Assembly (NCBI GenBank): GCA_011390335.1
Contig: JAABSO010000021.1
Location: 1-64,000 of the forward strand
DNA: 64,000 nt
Reading direction: 5' to 3'
Origin: Desulfotignum sp.
GTDB taxonomy: Bacteria; Desulfobacterota; Desulfobacteria; Desulfobacterales; Desulfobacteraceae
Numbering within the stretch: the stretch's first letter is position 1; each line of letters begins with the position of its first letter. The notes beneath the pieces were generated by a model. It was not told where the DNA came from and did not search any database. It saw only the letters and a program-made list of their open reading frames with translations. Of the stretch, positions 36,222 through 43,811 are shown piece by piece. Made by a program: the position numbers and the translations under genes.

Positions 36222-36980
36222 ATGTGCCTGATTGTTTTTGCATACAACACCGATCCTGCATATCCCCTGGTTATCGGTGCCAACCGGGATGAATTCTTTG
36301 ACCGGCCCACAGCCCCCCTGGCCTGGTGGGAAGACCATCCCCATATTCTTGCCGGTCGGGACCTGCAGGCCGGCGGGACATGGATGGGCATCACAGACAC
36401 AGGGCGATTTGCCGCCATCACCAATTTTCGTGATCCCTCCAGGGTAAAGCAAAAAGTTCCGTCCAGGGGGGCGCTGGTGGGTGATTTTCTGTGTTCGGAC
36501 ATTTCTGCACAAACATATCTGGAACATGTCCGGCAATCTGCAAAAGCATACAATGGTTTCAACCTGATCGTGAAGGATAATTTCGGGCTTTTTTACTATG
36601 CCAATTACCAGGATCGAATCCAGCGCCTTTGTGCCGGGGTGTACGGCCTGAGCAACCACCTGCTGAACACTGAGTGGCCCAAGGTGGAGAAAACCAAAAA
36701 AGGGCTCACCTCCCTCATGGAACAGGACCTGGTGGATGAAGAGGCAATTTTCACCCTCCTGGCGGACCAACAGCCGGCACCGGATGCGCTGCTGCCGGAT
36801 ACCGGCATCGGCCTGGCATGGGAGCGCCTGTTGTCATCTGTTTTTATCCGTTCCAAAACCTACGGCACCCGTTCATCTTCGGTGATCCTCGTGAAAAAAA
36901 ACAAACAGATACGGTTTTCCGAGCGCACCTTTGACGCTTCCGGGTACTGCAGCCGCGTATCTGAAACCGTCATTACCTGA
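36222..36980 (+). CDS. NRDE (TANGO2-like) family protein
   Basis: This 252-residue protein begins MCLIVFAYNTDPAYPLVIGANRDEFF, the diagnostic N-terminus and NRDE motif of the TANGO2/NRDE family, followed by AGRDLQAGGTWMGIT and YGLSNHLL. The cysteine at position 2 suggests an Ntn-hydrolase-like fold with the Met removed; that is an inference. Function in bacteria is unknown; in eukaryotes it has been linked to heme or lipid handling. The start is nine bases after the diguanylate cyclase stop. Confidence 0.85.
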   Translation: MCLIVFAYNTDPAYPLVIGANRDEFFDRPTAPLAWWEDHPHILAGRDLQAGGTWMGITDTGRFAAITNFRDPSRVKQKVPSRGALVGDFLCSDISAQTYLEHVRQSAKAYNGFNLIVKDNFGLFYYANYQDRIQRLCAGVYGLSNHLLNTEWPKVEKTKKGLTSLMEQDLVDEEAIFTLLADQQPAPDALLPDTGIGLAWERLLSSVFIRSKTYGTRSSSVILVKKNKQIRFSERTFDASGYCSRVSETVIT

Positions 36981-36984
36981 AAAA

Positions 36985-37824
36985 TCAGTCGGATCCGCCT
37001 GCCTCGAGGGTCTTTTCCAGAGCATGGACATGGGTGACGGGGATGGCATAGGTGATGCCGGTGGGATCTTTTAACACATGTTCTTTTTTGCCTTTGACAA
37101 AAACCATATTGATTACCCCCACCACCTCGCCTGTAGCAATTCTGTACACCGGGCTGCCGCTGTTTCCCGGATAGGCGACCGCATCCAGCTGATAAATGTC
37201 GAACGGGGTCTTCAGGTGCCTAATAATCTCCCCGTCAATAATCCTTGCACTGGGGCTTGGCAGAATCATGGGGGCAATGGCCGAGACGATGCCGGTATGG
37301 GTGGTGGGATTCAGTCCCAGAATAAACCCGATGGGATACCCTGTGAAGGCAATGGCATGGCCTTCCTTGACTGTTACATTTTTGGCCAGAGAAAGGGCCG
37401 GCAGTCTTTTTTCATCCATATGCAAAAGGCTCAGGTCATGAAAGCTGTCTTCTGCAAGCACTGTGGCCTTGATGCCTCTGTCAGGCAGGGTTTCATGAAA
37501 TATCCGCAGATGAAAAAGCCTGTCTTTTTCCCTGATGCCGTCAACCACATGTTTGCTGGTGACGATCCTGGACCCGTCTCCTATGGCAAATCCTGTGCCT
37601 GAGAACCTTACAGTCGGCTTATCATTGAAGTAATAAGTGCCGATGGCCACCACACCGGTTTTGACCTGTTGAATCAACGCAGAAAGGTTTCTGTCTTTTT
37701 CCGCAAAATCTGTCTGACCGGCAGCCCTGCCCGGGGGAAAACAGACACCAATAAAAAAACAGACAAAAACACACCAGCATGTTCGGTCGCAGTGGGGATA
37801 TATGTTTCTCATTTGTATCAACAT
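36985..37824 (-). CDS. Secreted trypsin-like serine protease
   Basis: This roughly 275-residue exported protease has an N-terminal hydrophobic signal (CWCVFVCFFIGVCF). It then has an S1-type domain with catalytic His in VTSKHVVDG, Asp in FHDLSLLHMD and Ser in YPGNSGSPVYR. There is no PDZ domain, unlike DegP. The signal segment has four cysteines. ATG 37824 and ATG 37812 are both possible starts. It is likely periplasmic or membrane-tethered. It converges on the NRDE gene, with only four bases between stops, and is downstream of the SDR gene on the same strand. Confidence 0.82.
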   Translation of the reverse strand: MLIQMRNIYPHCDRTCWCVFVCFFIGVCFPPGRAAGQTDFAEKDRNLSALIQQVKTGVVAIGTYYFNDKPTVRFSGTGFAIGDGSRIVTSKHVVDGIREKDRLFHLRIFHETLPDRGIKATVLAEDSFHDLSLLHMDEKRLPALSLAKNVTVKEGHAIAFTGYPIGFILGLNPTTHTGIVSAIAPMILPSPSARIIDGEIIRHLKTPFDIYQLDAVAYPGNSGSPVYRIATGEVVGVINMVFVKGKKEHVLKDPTGITYAIPVTHVHALEKTLEAGGSD

Positions 37825-37861
37825 ACCTAAAAACCTTGTCTTTTATGGCGTTTTCCCAAAT

Positions 37862-38755
37862 TCACCGCCCGGTCAGGGGCCGGCCCAGACTGTACAACTC
37901 CCCGCAGGTGCCAAACTCTCTGACCCGGTCAATGGTGCAGATTTCATCGAACCGCTCCTGGATCTCCTCAGCCGCAATGAACCGTTCTGTATCACCGATA
38001 CATACCCCTTTGCCCGACACCATGGCAGAGCGGGCAAACCAGCCCGCACTCATGGAAAACACCATGCCGGATACCGGATTCTGCTGTGAACACAGATACA
38101 CCACCAGGGGCACATTGAACTGCGGCCTGATCCTGCGGGCCACCTCATCAGGGAATACCCCCCTGGTCATGCCGGTGTCGGCATTGGGTGCCACCGTGTT
38201 CACCTGGATGCCGTACCGTGACACCTCCAGCTTCAGGGTGTGCATCAGCCCGATGATCCCCATCTTGGCAGCCCCGTAATTGGACTGGCCGAAATTGCCG
38301 TACATGCCGGATGTTGATGCGGTGAACACCACCCGGCCGTACTGCTGCTGTCTCATCTGCCGCACCGCCGGCTGGGTCACACAGAACGCGCCTCTCAGAT
38401 GGACATTGATCACCGCATCCCACTCTTCTTCCGTCATTTTCATGAAGGTCCGGTCCCGCAGAATCCCGGCATTGTTTACCAGAATATCCAGCCGGCCGAA
38501 CCGGTCCATAGCTTTCTGCACAATCTCCTGCCCGCCCGCCATGGTGGCCACGGATGCATAACTCGCCGCAGCCTGCCCCCCGGCAGCCAGAATCTCATCC
38601 ACCACCGCATCGGCACAGAACTGCCCGTCCTCTCGCTGGCCGATATCATTGACCACCACTGCAGCCCCCCGCCGGGCCAGTTCCAGGGCATAGGCCCGGC
38701 CAATACCGGCCCCGGCACCAGTCACCACGGCTGCCCGGCCTTTAAAATAGATCAT
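37862..38755 (-). CDS. Short-chain dehydrogenase/reductase, multifunctional-enzyme type 2-like
   Basis: This 297-residue SDR has the cofactor motif VVTGAGAGIGRAYALELARRG, NNAG at about residue 90, catalytic Ser in FTASTSGMYG and YGAAK (Tyr/Lys). The VVVNDIGQREDG segment and the length resemble the 3-hydroxyacyl-CoA dehydrogenase part of peroxisomal MFE-2 and its bacterial homologues. It probably oxidises or reduces a 3-hydroxyacyl-CoA with NAD(H). It precedes the serine protease gene on the same strand and diverges from the small AF1514-like gene. Confidence 0.83.
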   Translation of the reverse strand: MIYFKGRAAVVTGAGAGIGRAYALELARRGAAVVVNDIGQREDGQFCADAVVDEILAAGGQAAASYASVATMAGGQEIVQKAMDRFGRLDILVNNAGILRDRTFMKMTEEEWDAVINVHLRGAFCVTQPAVRQMRQQQYGRVVFTASTSGMYGNFGQSNYGAAKMGIIGLMHTLKLEVSRYGIQVNTVAPNADTGMTRGVFPDEVARRIRPQFNVPLVVYLCSQQNPVSGMVFSMSAGWFARSAMVSGKGVCIGDTERFIAAEEIQERFDEICTIDRVREFGTCGELYSLGRPLTGR

Positions 38756-38879
38756 CCTGTCTCCCCTGAGTGTAAATATTTCATGGTAATTCTGTCATGT
38801 TGTATTATATTTTTTTCAAAGGGGCAATGGCGGTAACCACCCCGCTGCCCCAAAAACCCGAACCCGACAGGAGGCCCAC

Positions 38880-39179
38880 ATGGCTCAAATCCATATAAAC
38901 CCGGAAAACCAGACCCCTGAAACCATCCACCTGACCGTTACGGACGATGGCTTTGATTTTTCTACCGCCAAACAGATGGCCAAAGAGATGGCTTTTGAAA
39001 AATGCGATGCCCCCATGATCCTGTCATGGAAAAACAATAAAACCGGCGAATCCTATCCCGACTACGAATGCGGCGTATCGGACCGTCCCTTCTGGATCCG
39101 TTACGCCGAAGGCAGAAACGCCAACCTGACCATTGATTTCAATGACGGAGACTTTGTGTTCATGATCCTGAAGATGTAA
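38880..39179 (+). CDS. Small AF1514-like protein (function unknown)
   Basis: This 99-residue acidic protein has an N-terminal helix (FDFSTAKQMAKEMAFEKCDA) followed by beta strands (MILSWKNNKTGESYPDYECG, FWIRYAEGRNANLTIDFNDGDFVF). The pattern SW-NxKTGExYPxxEC...W..YAE recalls the AF1514/DUF5619 family of archaea and sulfate reducers; this is from memory. AGGAGGC lies eight bases before ATG 38880. It has no signal peptide, membrane helix or known catalytic motif. It stands alone between a divergent SDR gene and a convergent antiporter gene. Confidence 0.65.
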   Translation: MAQIHINPENQTPETIHLTVTDDGFDFSTAKQMAKEMAFEKCDAPMILSWKNNKTGESYPDYECGVSDRPFWIRYAEGRNANLTIDFNDGDFVFMILKM

Positions 39180-39226
39180 CCGTTGATTCAAATAACTGCT
39201 CTGAAAAAAATTGCAGGTGCTGCGGA

Positions 39227-40207
39227 TCATGGATGGGGGATAATCACCGTGCTGAGCAGATAGATGGTATACCCAAGATAGACCGCCAGCAGCACAGCCC
39301 CTTCAAACCGGTTTATCCGGCCCTGTCTGCCTTTAAATCCATAGCCGATAACAAAAAGGGACAAGGTCAGCACACCCATCACCACCATGTCCCGTGACAG
39401 GGTTGCCGGTTCCACCCCAAAGGGATGGATGACACCGGCGATGCCCACCACGGCAAGGGTGTTGAAAAGATTGGACCCCAGCACGTTGCCCAGGGCAATA
39501 TCATGCTCTCCCCTGCGTGCCGCAATAATAGAAGAAGCCAGTTCCGGCAGGGATGTACCGATTGCCACAATAGTCAAGCCGATGACCATGTCGCTCACAT
39601 GGAAGATGAGCGCTATTTTTACCGCCCCCCACACCAGCATGCGGGAACTTGCGATCAGCAGCACCAACCCGGCTGCCAGCCAGAAAACCGAACGCCTGAG
39701 GGACATGGTCCGGTCTGTTGCCTGTGCTTCCATCTGGGCTGCCAGAGGATCGGCCTTCTGCCGGATCCCCTGCATGATGGTCCAGCCCATAAGACCGGCG
39801 AACAACACCAGAAAAATCATTGCATCAGAAAAGGAAAGCGCAAGGTCTGCCATCAGAACCACAGAACCTGCCGTGACCAGTGTCAGGATCGGAAGTTCCT
39901 TGCGCAGCACCGCGGAATGCACCATGATGGGGCTTATCAATGCGGTAATCCCCAGAATCAGAGCAATATTGGCAATGTTGGATCCATAGGCGTTTCCCAG
40001 GGCGATCCCGGGACTGCCCTGTAATGCCGCCAGGGCTGAGACCACCATCTCCGGGGCCGAGGTGCCGAACCCCACGACCACCATGCCGATCAAAAGCGGG
40101 GGCATGCTAAAATACCGTGCAGTGGCAGCAGCCCCTTCCACAAACCGGTCCGCACTCCACACAAGGAGTATGAGTCCTGCAACCAGTGCAGAAACAGCCA
40201 TTGCCAT
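39227..40207 (-). CDS. Calcium/sodium antiporter (CaCA family, YrbG-like)
   Basis: This 326-residue membrane protein has ten helices in two inverted repeats. Each repeat carries the alpha motif: GFGTSAPEMVVSALAALQGSPGIALGN...SN, and AIGTSLPELASSIIAARRGEHDIALGN...SN. The acidic residues in GTS(A/L)PE bind Ca/Na. Family members exchange calcium for sodium or protons across the inner membrane. Monocistronic. It forms the last intact gene before the insertion-element relic that begins 71 bases upstream of its start. Confidence 0.9.
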   Translation of the reverse strand: MAMAVSALVAGLILLVWSADRFVEGAAATARYFSMPPLLIGMVVVGFGTSAPEMVVSALAALQGSPGIALGNAYGSNIANIALILGITALISPIMVHSAVLRKELPILTLVTAGSVVLMADLALSFSDAMIFLVLFAGLMGWTIMQGIRQKADPLAAQMEAQATDRTMSLRRSVFWLAAGLVLLIASSRMLVWGAVKIALIFHVSDMVIGLTIVAIGTSLPELASSIIAARRGEHDIALGNVLGSNLFNTLAVVGIAGVIHPFGVEPATLSRDMVVMGVLTLSLFVIGYGFKGRQGRINRFEGAVLLAVYLGYTIYLLSTVIIPHP

Positions 40208-40278
40208 ATGTCTATCCTTTACAGAACAGCGATTGTTTTGATTGCATCATTGTCTTTATCTGTCAAAGTTGCACAAAT

Positions 40279-40296
40279 GGTAAATATTCGGGTTAG
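40279..40296 (+). repeat. Left terminal inverted repeat of the insertion element
   Basis: These 18 bases are an exact reverse complement of 41182-41199. The match stops abruptly at both ends, with the next base differing inside and outside, which defines the repeat length. Confidence 0.85.
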
Positions 40297-40303
40297 TGAT
40301 TAT

Positions 40304-40927
40304 TCAACTATTTTTCAGTAGGTCTTTGAATTTTTTTTCCATAGGATATACCCACACATCTTTAATAGGAACACTTATTTTTCCGGCAACTCCAAGTTTT
40401 CCCCGCCCTTTGGTTTCTCCACACAATATCCAATTGGCAGCCCTGTAACATGTGCCTGCAAATCAATCTTTTTGCACAAAAGACTTCATAAGAATGGGTC
40501 TTACGTTATACCTGGCTTCCCAATCATCCGGGAGATGACGTGTTGATAAAGATAGAATTTTTGACGCCAGATTTTTCGATTGGACCCATTGTAAAATCAG
40601 GAACCTGGCGTTATTGACAACCAAATGTAAATTTTTCTTTCTCTGGTCATGATTCCACCCGACAAATCGATCTTTTGGTGCGGTCTGCCATGCTGCGGCA
40701 CCAAAACCCGTCAGTGCGACAATTTGTTCTCCCGCCCTGATAAAATATCTGAGCTGAGCGCCGGGCAAAGGAGTATAGCCCAGATAATGATATCGTTCTA
40801 TGTATTCATTCCACAAAGATGATGTGGCTTTGGAGACCAGCTGTAAGTGCAGTTTTGGCAGATGATTTACTTTACACACAACTGTTCCTTGCGGATCAGT
40901 CGCTGTTGTGAACTTGATTTTTTTCAC
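40304..40927 (-). pseudogene. Truncated, nonsense-mutated DUF4338 (DruA-family) gene
   Basis: On the minus strand from GTG 40927 the product shows DUF4338 features: SLWNEYIERYHYLGYTPLPGAQ, GFGAAAWQTAPKDRFVGW and NLHLVVNNARFLILQW. At 40463-40465 a TGA interrupts the frame, yet the same frame continues to 40304 with the family C-terminus (FAGTCYRAANWI, ETKGRGK). In relatives I recall an Arg or similar residue at this point, so CGA to TGA is the likely lesion. The N-terminal 100 or so residues of the family (helical DNA-binding part) are missing, apparently by fusion to the transposase fragment. DUF4338 occurs in Druantia DruA and also as an insertion-element passenger; this copy is dead. Confidence 0.7.
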
Positions 40928-41105
40928 AGGCTGCCAGGTATGATCTCAGCCAGTGGTTCCGGTTGATTTTCCATAAGGCCAGGGTTTGAAAAATTGTGAA
41001 CATCATTGCAGCCATCCGGGAACTCCACAGGCTGCCTGAACCATAAAAATTTTTCCGTCCCGTCACAGGATTGCGGATAGAATTTTCACCCGCTTTTTTG
41101 TGCAA
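40896..41105 (-). pseudogene. C-terminal fragment of an IS66-like transposase
   Basis: About 60 minus-strand residues read SIRNPVTGRKNFYGSGS, MMFTIFQTLALWKIN and WLRSYLAACEKN. This resembles the conserved C-terminus of IS66-group transposases (N-x-R-P-x-x-x-GRKN, then a helical pair). The rest of the transposase is absent. The fragment runs directly into the DUF4338 fragment in another frame, with an overlap at 40896-40927, so one deletion probably joined the two genes. Confidence 0.5.
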
Positions 41106-41181
41106 GAAGCATCCATGCTTCTCGTATTATCACAATAATTTCACTGTGTCCCGAACTTTTTTCAAATATTGAAAAAAATTC

Positions 41182-41199
41182 CTAACCCGAATATTTACC
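41182..41199 (-). repeat. Right terminal inverted repeat of the insertion element
   Basis: Exact reverse complement of 40279-40296. The bases immediately outside (GTGAATAA) do not match those outside the left repeat (GCACAAAT), so no target duplication remains. Confidence 0.85.
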
Positions 41200-41256
41200 G
41201 TGAATAAATACAATTTTTAGAAAATTCCAACCGCATACTGCCCCTTAAGTATTTTC

Positions 41257-41318
41257 AGGTGATCAGTTAATCGTTGACATTAAAAATGTCATCCTGTTAA
41301 GGTACGACGTAATCACCT
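41257..41318. promoter_or_regulatory. Nested inverted repeats upstream of the orphan kinase
   Basis: Outer arms AGGTGAT (41257-41263) and ATCACCT (41312-41318) enclose a tighter perfect dyad TGACAT-TAAAA-ATGTCA (41275-41291). The inner left arm overlaps a TTGACA hexamer, but no good -10 box follows at 16-18 bases. The arrangement could be an operator for the kinase gene that starts at 41403, or a structured leader. No T-run follows, so it is not a standard terminator. Confidence 0.4.
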
Positions 41319-41402
41319 TGGTAGTAAAAATTAAAAAGGGAATGTATAATGTAGTTCTTGCAAAGCATCTGTGTTTTTGTAAAGTTTGTTCAGGAGCAGG
41401 AG

Positions 41403-43508
41403 ATGGAGGAAATAGACTTCAGAGGATTGAACATTGCCATTATGGGCGGCAGTTATCCTTGTAAAGAATTGTTGCAGCTTCTTTTAAGTGACAGCTTGAA
41501 AGAGCTTGACTGCAAAATTCTGGCAGTGGCTGATTCTTTCAGCAGGGTCAAAGGAATTAAATATGCCAAAGCCCATAAACTGTTCACGACCCATGTCTAC
41601 GCTGACCTTTTTAAAATTGAAAACCTCGACCTGATCCTTAAAATATCCCAGGATCATAAAGTCGCCGCCATTATCGAAAAAGCCCGCCCTTTGAAAAGCA
41701 GGCTGGTGAATATCGACCGTTTCCAGGCAATGGCGCTGATCAGCCGGTTGAAAGTTGAACAAGAAAAGATTAAAATTCAGAAGGATATCAAACAAGGCAG
41801 AATAAATCAGGATAGCCTTGAGAAGGTATTTGAACAGTTCTCAGACCGAATGGCCCAGATTGCCGAGGAAAGAATAAGCCATTTTCTGAATGAAAGAGAA
41901 GACCTGATTAACATCGAAAACGAGCTGCACCAGATGATTCATGGCAGCATGATTCCAACCTTTATCATTAACAAAGATCACATCATCACCCACTGGAACC
42001 GGGCATGTGAAGAGCTAACGGGAATTAAATCCTATGAACTGGTGGGAACAGACAAGCAATGGAGTGCCTTCAGATCATCTAAAAGACCGACAATGGCGGA
42101 TGTCATAGTCGGTGAGCTGCCGGAAGAAGAGGTGCGCAGATATTATGGAGACAAGTGGAAAAAATCAATTCTGATTAAAGAGGCATATGAAGCAGAAGAA
42201 TTTTTTCCCCATTTGGGTGAGAATGGTAAATGGATATTCTTTACTGCGGCCCCCATCAAATCGGAAGAAGGCAAGATTATCGGGGCTGTTGAAACATTAA
42301 GAGACAGAACCCAGGAAAAAAAAGACCGGGAAGAAATCAAGGCTCAGGATGAAAAACTGGCTCATTTATATGATCAGTACCGTATCCTTTTTAATAATAA
42401 CCCCAACCCGATTTTCATTGTCGACAGTCTTACCCTGGAGATCCTGGATGTAAATAACAGCGTGGAGGATGATTACGGCTATTCAAGGGAAGAGATGATC
42501 GGCAAACCTTTTTTTGATGTGATGAATGCCTTGAGCATTGATGCTTCCTTCAGCCCGGAAATGGTCATGCTGTTTAAAGAAAAATCAAAAGCGGCTCAGC
42601 CCCACCGCCGTATGCCATGGAAGGAAATTACCTTCAGGACAAAAACCGGAAATCATATTCCTGTCAGATATTCCACAAGCTTTCACCATAAAAAAAACAA
42701 ACTGGTCGGATGTGCATTTTTCTTCCATGATCTGACGGAAATCAAGCAGCTTGAAAAAGAACTGGTCCAGTCCGAGAGGCAGGCAGCAATCGGCCAGACC
42801 ATCAACGGCCTTGCCCATTATATCAAAAATATTCTGATCGGGCTCAAGGGCGGCAGCTACGTCGTGGATATCGGACTGAAAAGAAAGAATATCAAAAAAA
42901 TTGAGGATGGCTGGCAAACCATTAAAAACAATATTGACAGAACATCCAATCTTGTCCAGAATCTGCTGACCTTTTCAAAGGAAAGAAAGCCTGAGTATAA
43001 ATCCTGCTATCCGAATGAGGTGGTCAAGGATGTGGTCAACCTCCTGGAAGGGCATGCAAAGAAACAAAAAATAAAGATAATCCAGAATCTGGACAAGCGA
43101 ATCGGGGAAATCAAAATGGATCCGGTAACGATTCACCGTTCTTTGCTGAACCTGATTTCGAATTCAATTGATGCCTGTCTGGAAGTCGAAGACCCGGACA
43201 GGTCATTGCAGATCTTTTTAAAAACATTCATTGAAAATGAAAATTTGCTCTGTATTGAAGTGCAGGATAATGGGGACGGTATAAAAAAAAAAGACAAAAC
43301 CAACCTGTTCAAGCCGTTTTACAGTACCAAGGGAGAAAAGGGGACCGGCCTCGGGCTGCTTGTCACCGGAAAGCTGATAAAAGAGCACAACGGCACCATT
43401 CAGGTGTCATCCACCCTTGGAGAAGGGACTACTTTTACGATCCGTCTGCCATTTGAACAATGCGGTTTATTGCAAGGTCAAAAATCTGAAAGAAAAAATA
43501 TCTTATGA
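41403..43508 (+). CDS. Orphan PAS sensor histidine kinase with Rossmann-like N-terminal domain
   Basis: The product has 701 residues from ATG 41403 (a TTG 15 codons upstream is possible). Residues 5-120 look like a small Rossmann-like alpha/beta domain (LNIAIMGGSYPCKELLQLL, KILAVADSF, VYADLFKI). Two PAS domains follow at about 175-305 and 325-440, joined by a coiled coil. The NtrB-like kinase core has phospho-acceptor His472 in LAHYIKNIL, then NSIDACLE, DNGDGIKKKDK and GTGLGLLVTGKLIKEHNG. There is no membrane helix, so it is cytoplasmic. No response regulator is adjacent, and codon use is more AT-rich than in the genes left of the island. Signal and partner are unknown. Confidence 0.82.
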   Translation: MEEIDFRGLNIAIMGGSYPCKELLQLLLSDSLKELDCKILAVADSFSRVKGIKYAKAHKLFTTHVYADLFKIENLDLILKISQDHKVAAIIEKARPLKSRLVNIDRFQAMALISRLKVEQEKIKIQKDIKQGRINQDSLEKVFEQFSDRMAQIAEERISHFLNEREDLINIENELHQMIHGSMIPTFIINKDHIITHWNRACEELTGIKSYELVGTDKQWSAFRSSKRPTMADVIVGELPEEEVRRYYGDKWKKSILIKEAYEAEEFFPHLGENGKWIFFTAAPIKSEEGKIIGAVETLRDRTQEKKDREEIKAQDEKLAHLYDQYRILFNNNPNPIFIVDSLTLEILDVNNSVEDDYGYSREEMIGKPFFDVMNALSIDASFSPEMVMLFKEKSKAAQPHRRMPWKEITFRTKTGNHIPVRYSTSFHHKKNKLVGCAFFFHDLTEIKQLEKELVQSERQAAIGQTINGLAHYIKNILIGLKGGSYVVDIGLKRKNIKKIEDGWQTIKNNIDRTSNLVQNLLTFSKERKPEYKSCYPNEVVKDVVNLLEGHAKKQKIKIIQNLDKRIGEIKMDPVTIHRSLLNLISNSIDACLEVEDPDRSLQIFLKTFIENENLLCIEVQDNGDGIKKKDKTNLFKPFYSTKGEKGTGLGLLVTGKLIKEHNGTIQVSSTLGEGTTFTIRLPFEQCGLLQGQKSERKNIL

Positions 43509-43540
43509 AAAAGAGGGCGATATCCCATATTTCTTGAGTC

Positions 43541-43693
43541 ATGGTCTCGGATCCTGCCAGGACCCTCCTTGATATGCTGGTGGACCCGAAACTGGGTGGG
43601 GGGTCTGTCAAGGAAATGCTGGGAACAAATGGTGGCCACGAAATTTGCCCCTTTTCTCCGGTAAAGTCTGCAAGCCTGCTTTCGGACATATAA
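43541..43693 (+). pseudogene. Fragment of an AbiEi-like antitoxin/transcription regulator
   Basis: A 50-codon plus-strand frame starts MVSDPARTLLDMLVDPKLGGG, which resembles the conserved helix of type IV AbiEi-family antitoxins (VSDPxRTLxDxLDDPxLGGG). A stop lies two codons before the ATG, and the rest of the family (N-terminal winged helix, C-terminal tail) is missing, so this is debris. The remaining bases of the 303-base gap 43509-43811 show no further gene. The call is from memory of the motif and is tentative. Confidence 0.45.
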
Positions 43694-43811
43694 ATAACTC
43701 CTTCTTCAATCGGATCAACAAAGATATCGGGTTGCCTGAAAAACATCTGGCCCGGATCTTCAATACTCAACCAGCACCCTGAAATTTGAACCCCAATCCT
43801 TGTTCCTTTGT

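Larger units (their letters stand above)
40279..41199. mobile_element. Degenerate insertion element with perfect 18-bp terminal inverted repeats
   Basis: The 921-bp interval is bounded by GGTAAATATTCGGGTTAG (40279-40296) and its exact reverse complement (41182-41199). Inside, on the minus strand, are a transposase C-terminal fragment resembling IS66 and a truncated DUF4338 gene with a nonsense codon. The base composition is clearly more AT-rich than the flanks. No target-site duplication is visible in the eight bases outside each end. The element is too short to encode a working transposase, so it is a deletion derivative that might be mobilised only in trans. It marks the left edge of the accessory region. 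Confidence 0.75.

Noticed and set aside
40304..40927. DUF4338 gene considered as part of a Druantia system
   Set aside because: It is truncated, has a nonsense codon and lies inside an insertion element; no DruB-E genes, including the giant DruE helicase type, accompany it. The nearby 1967-aa helicase has a different domain plan.
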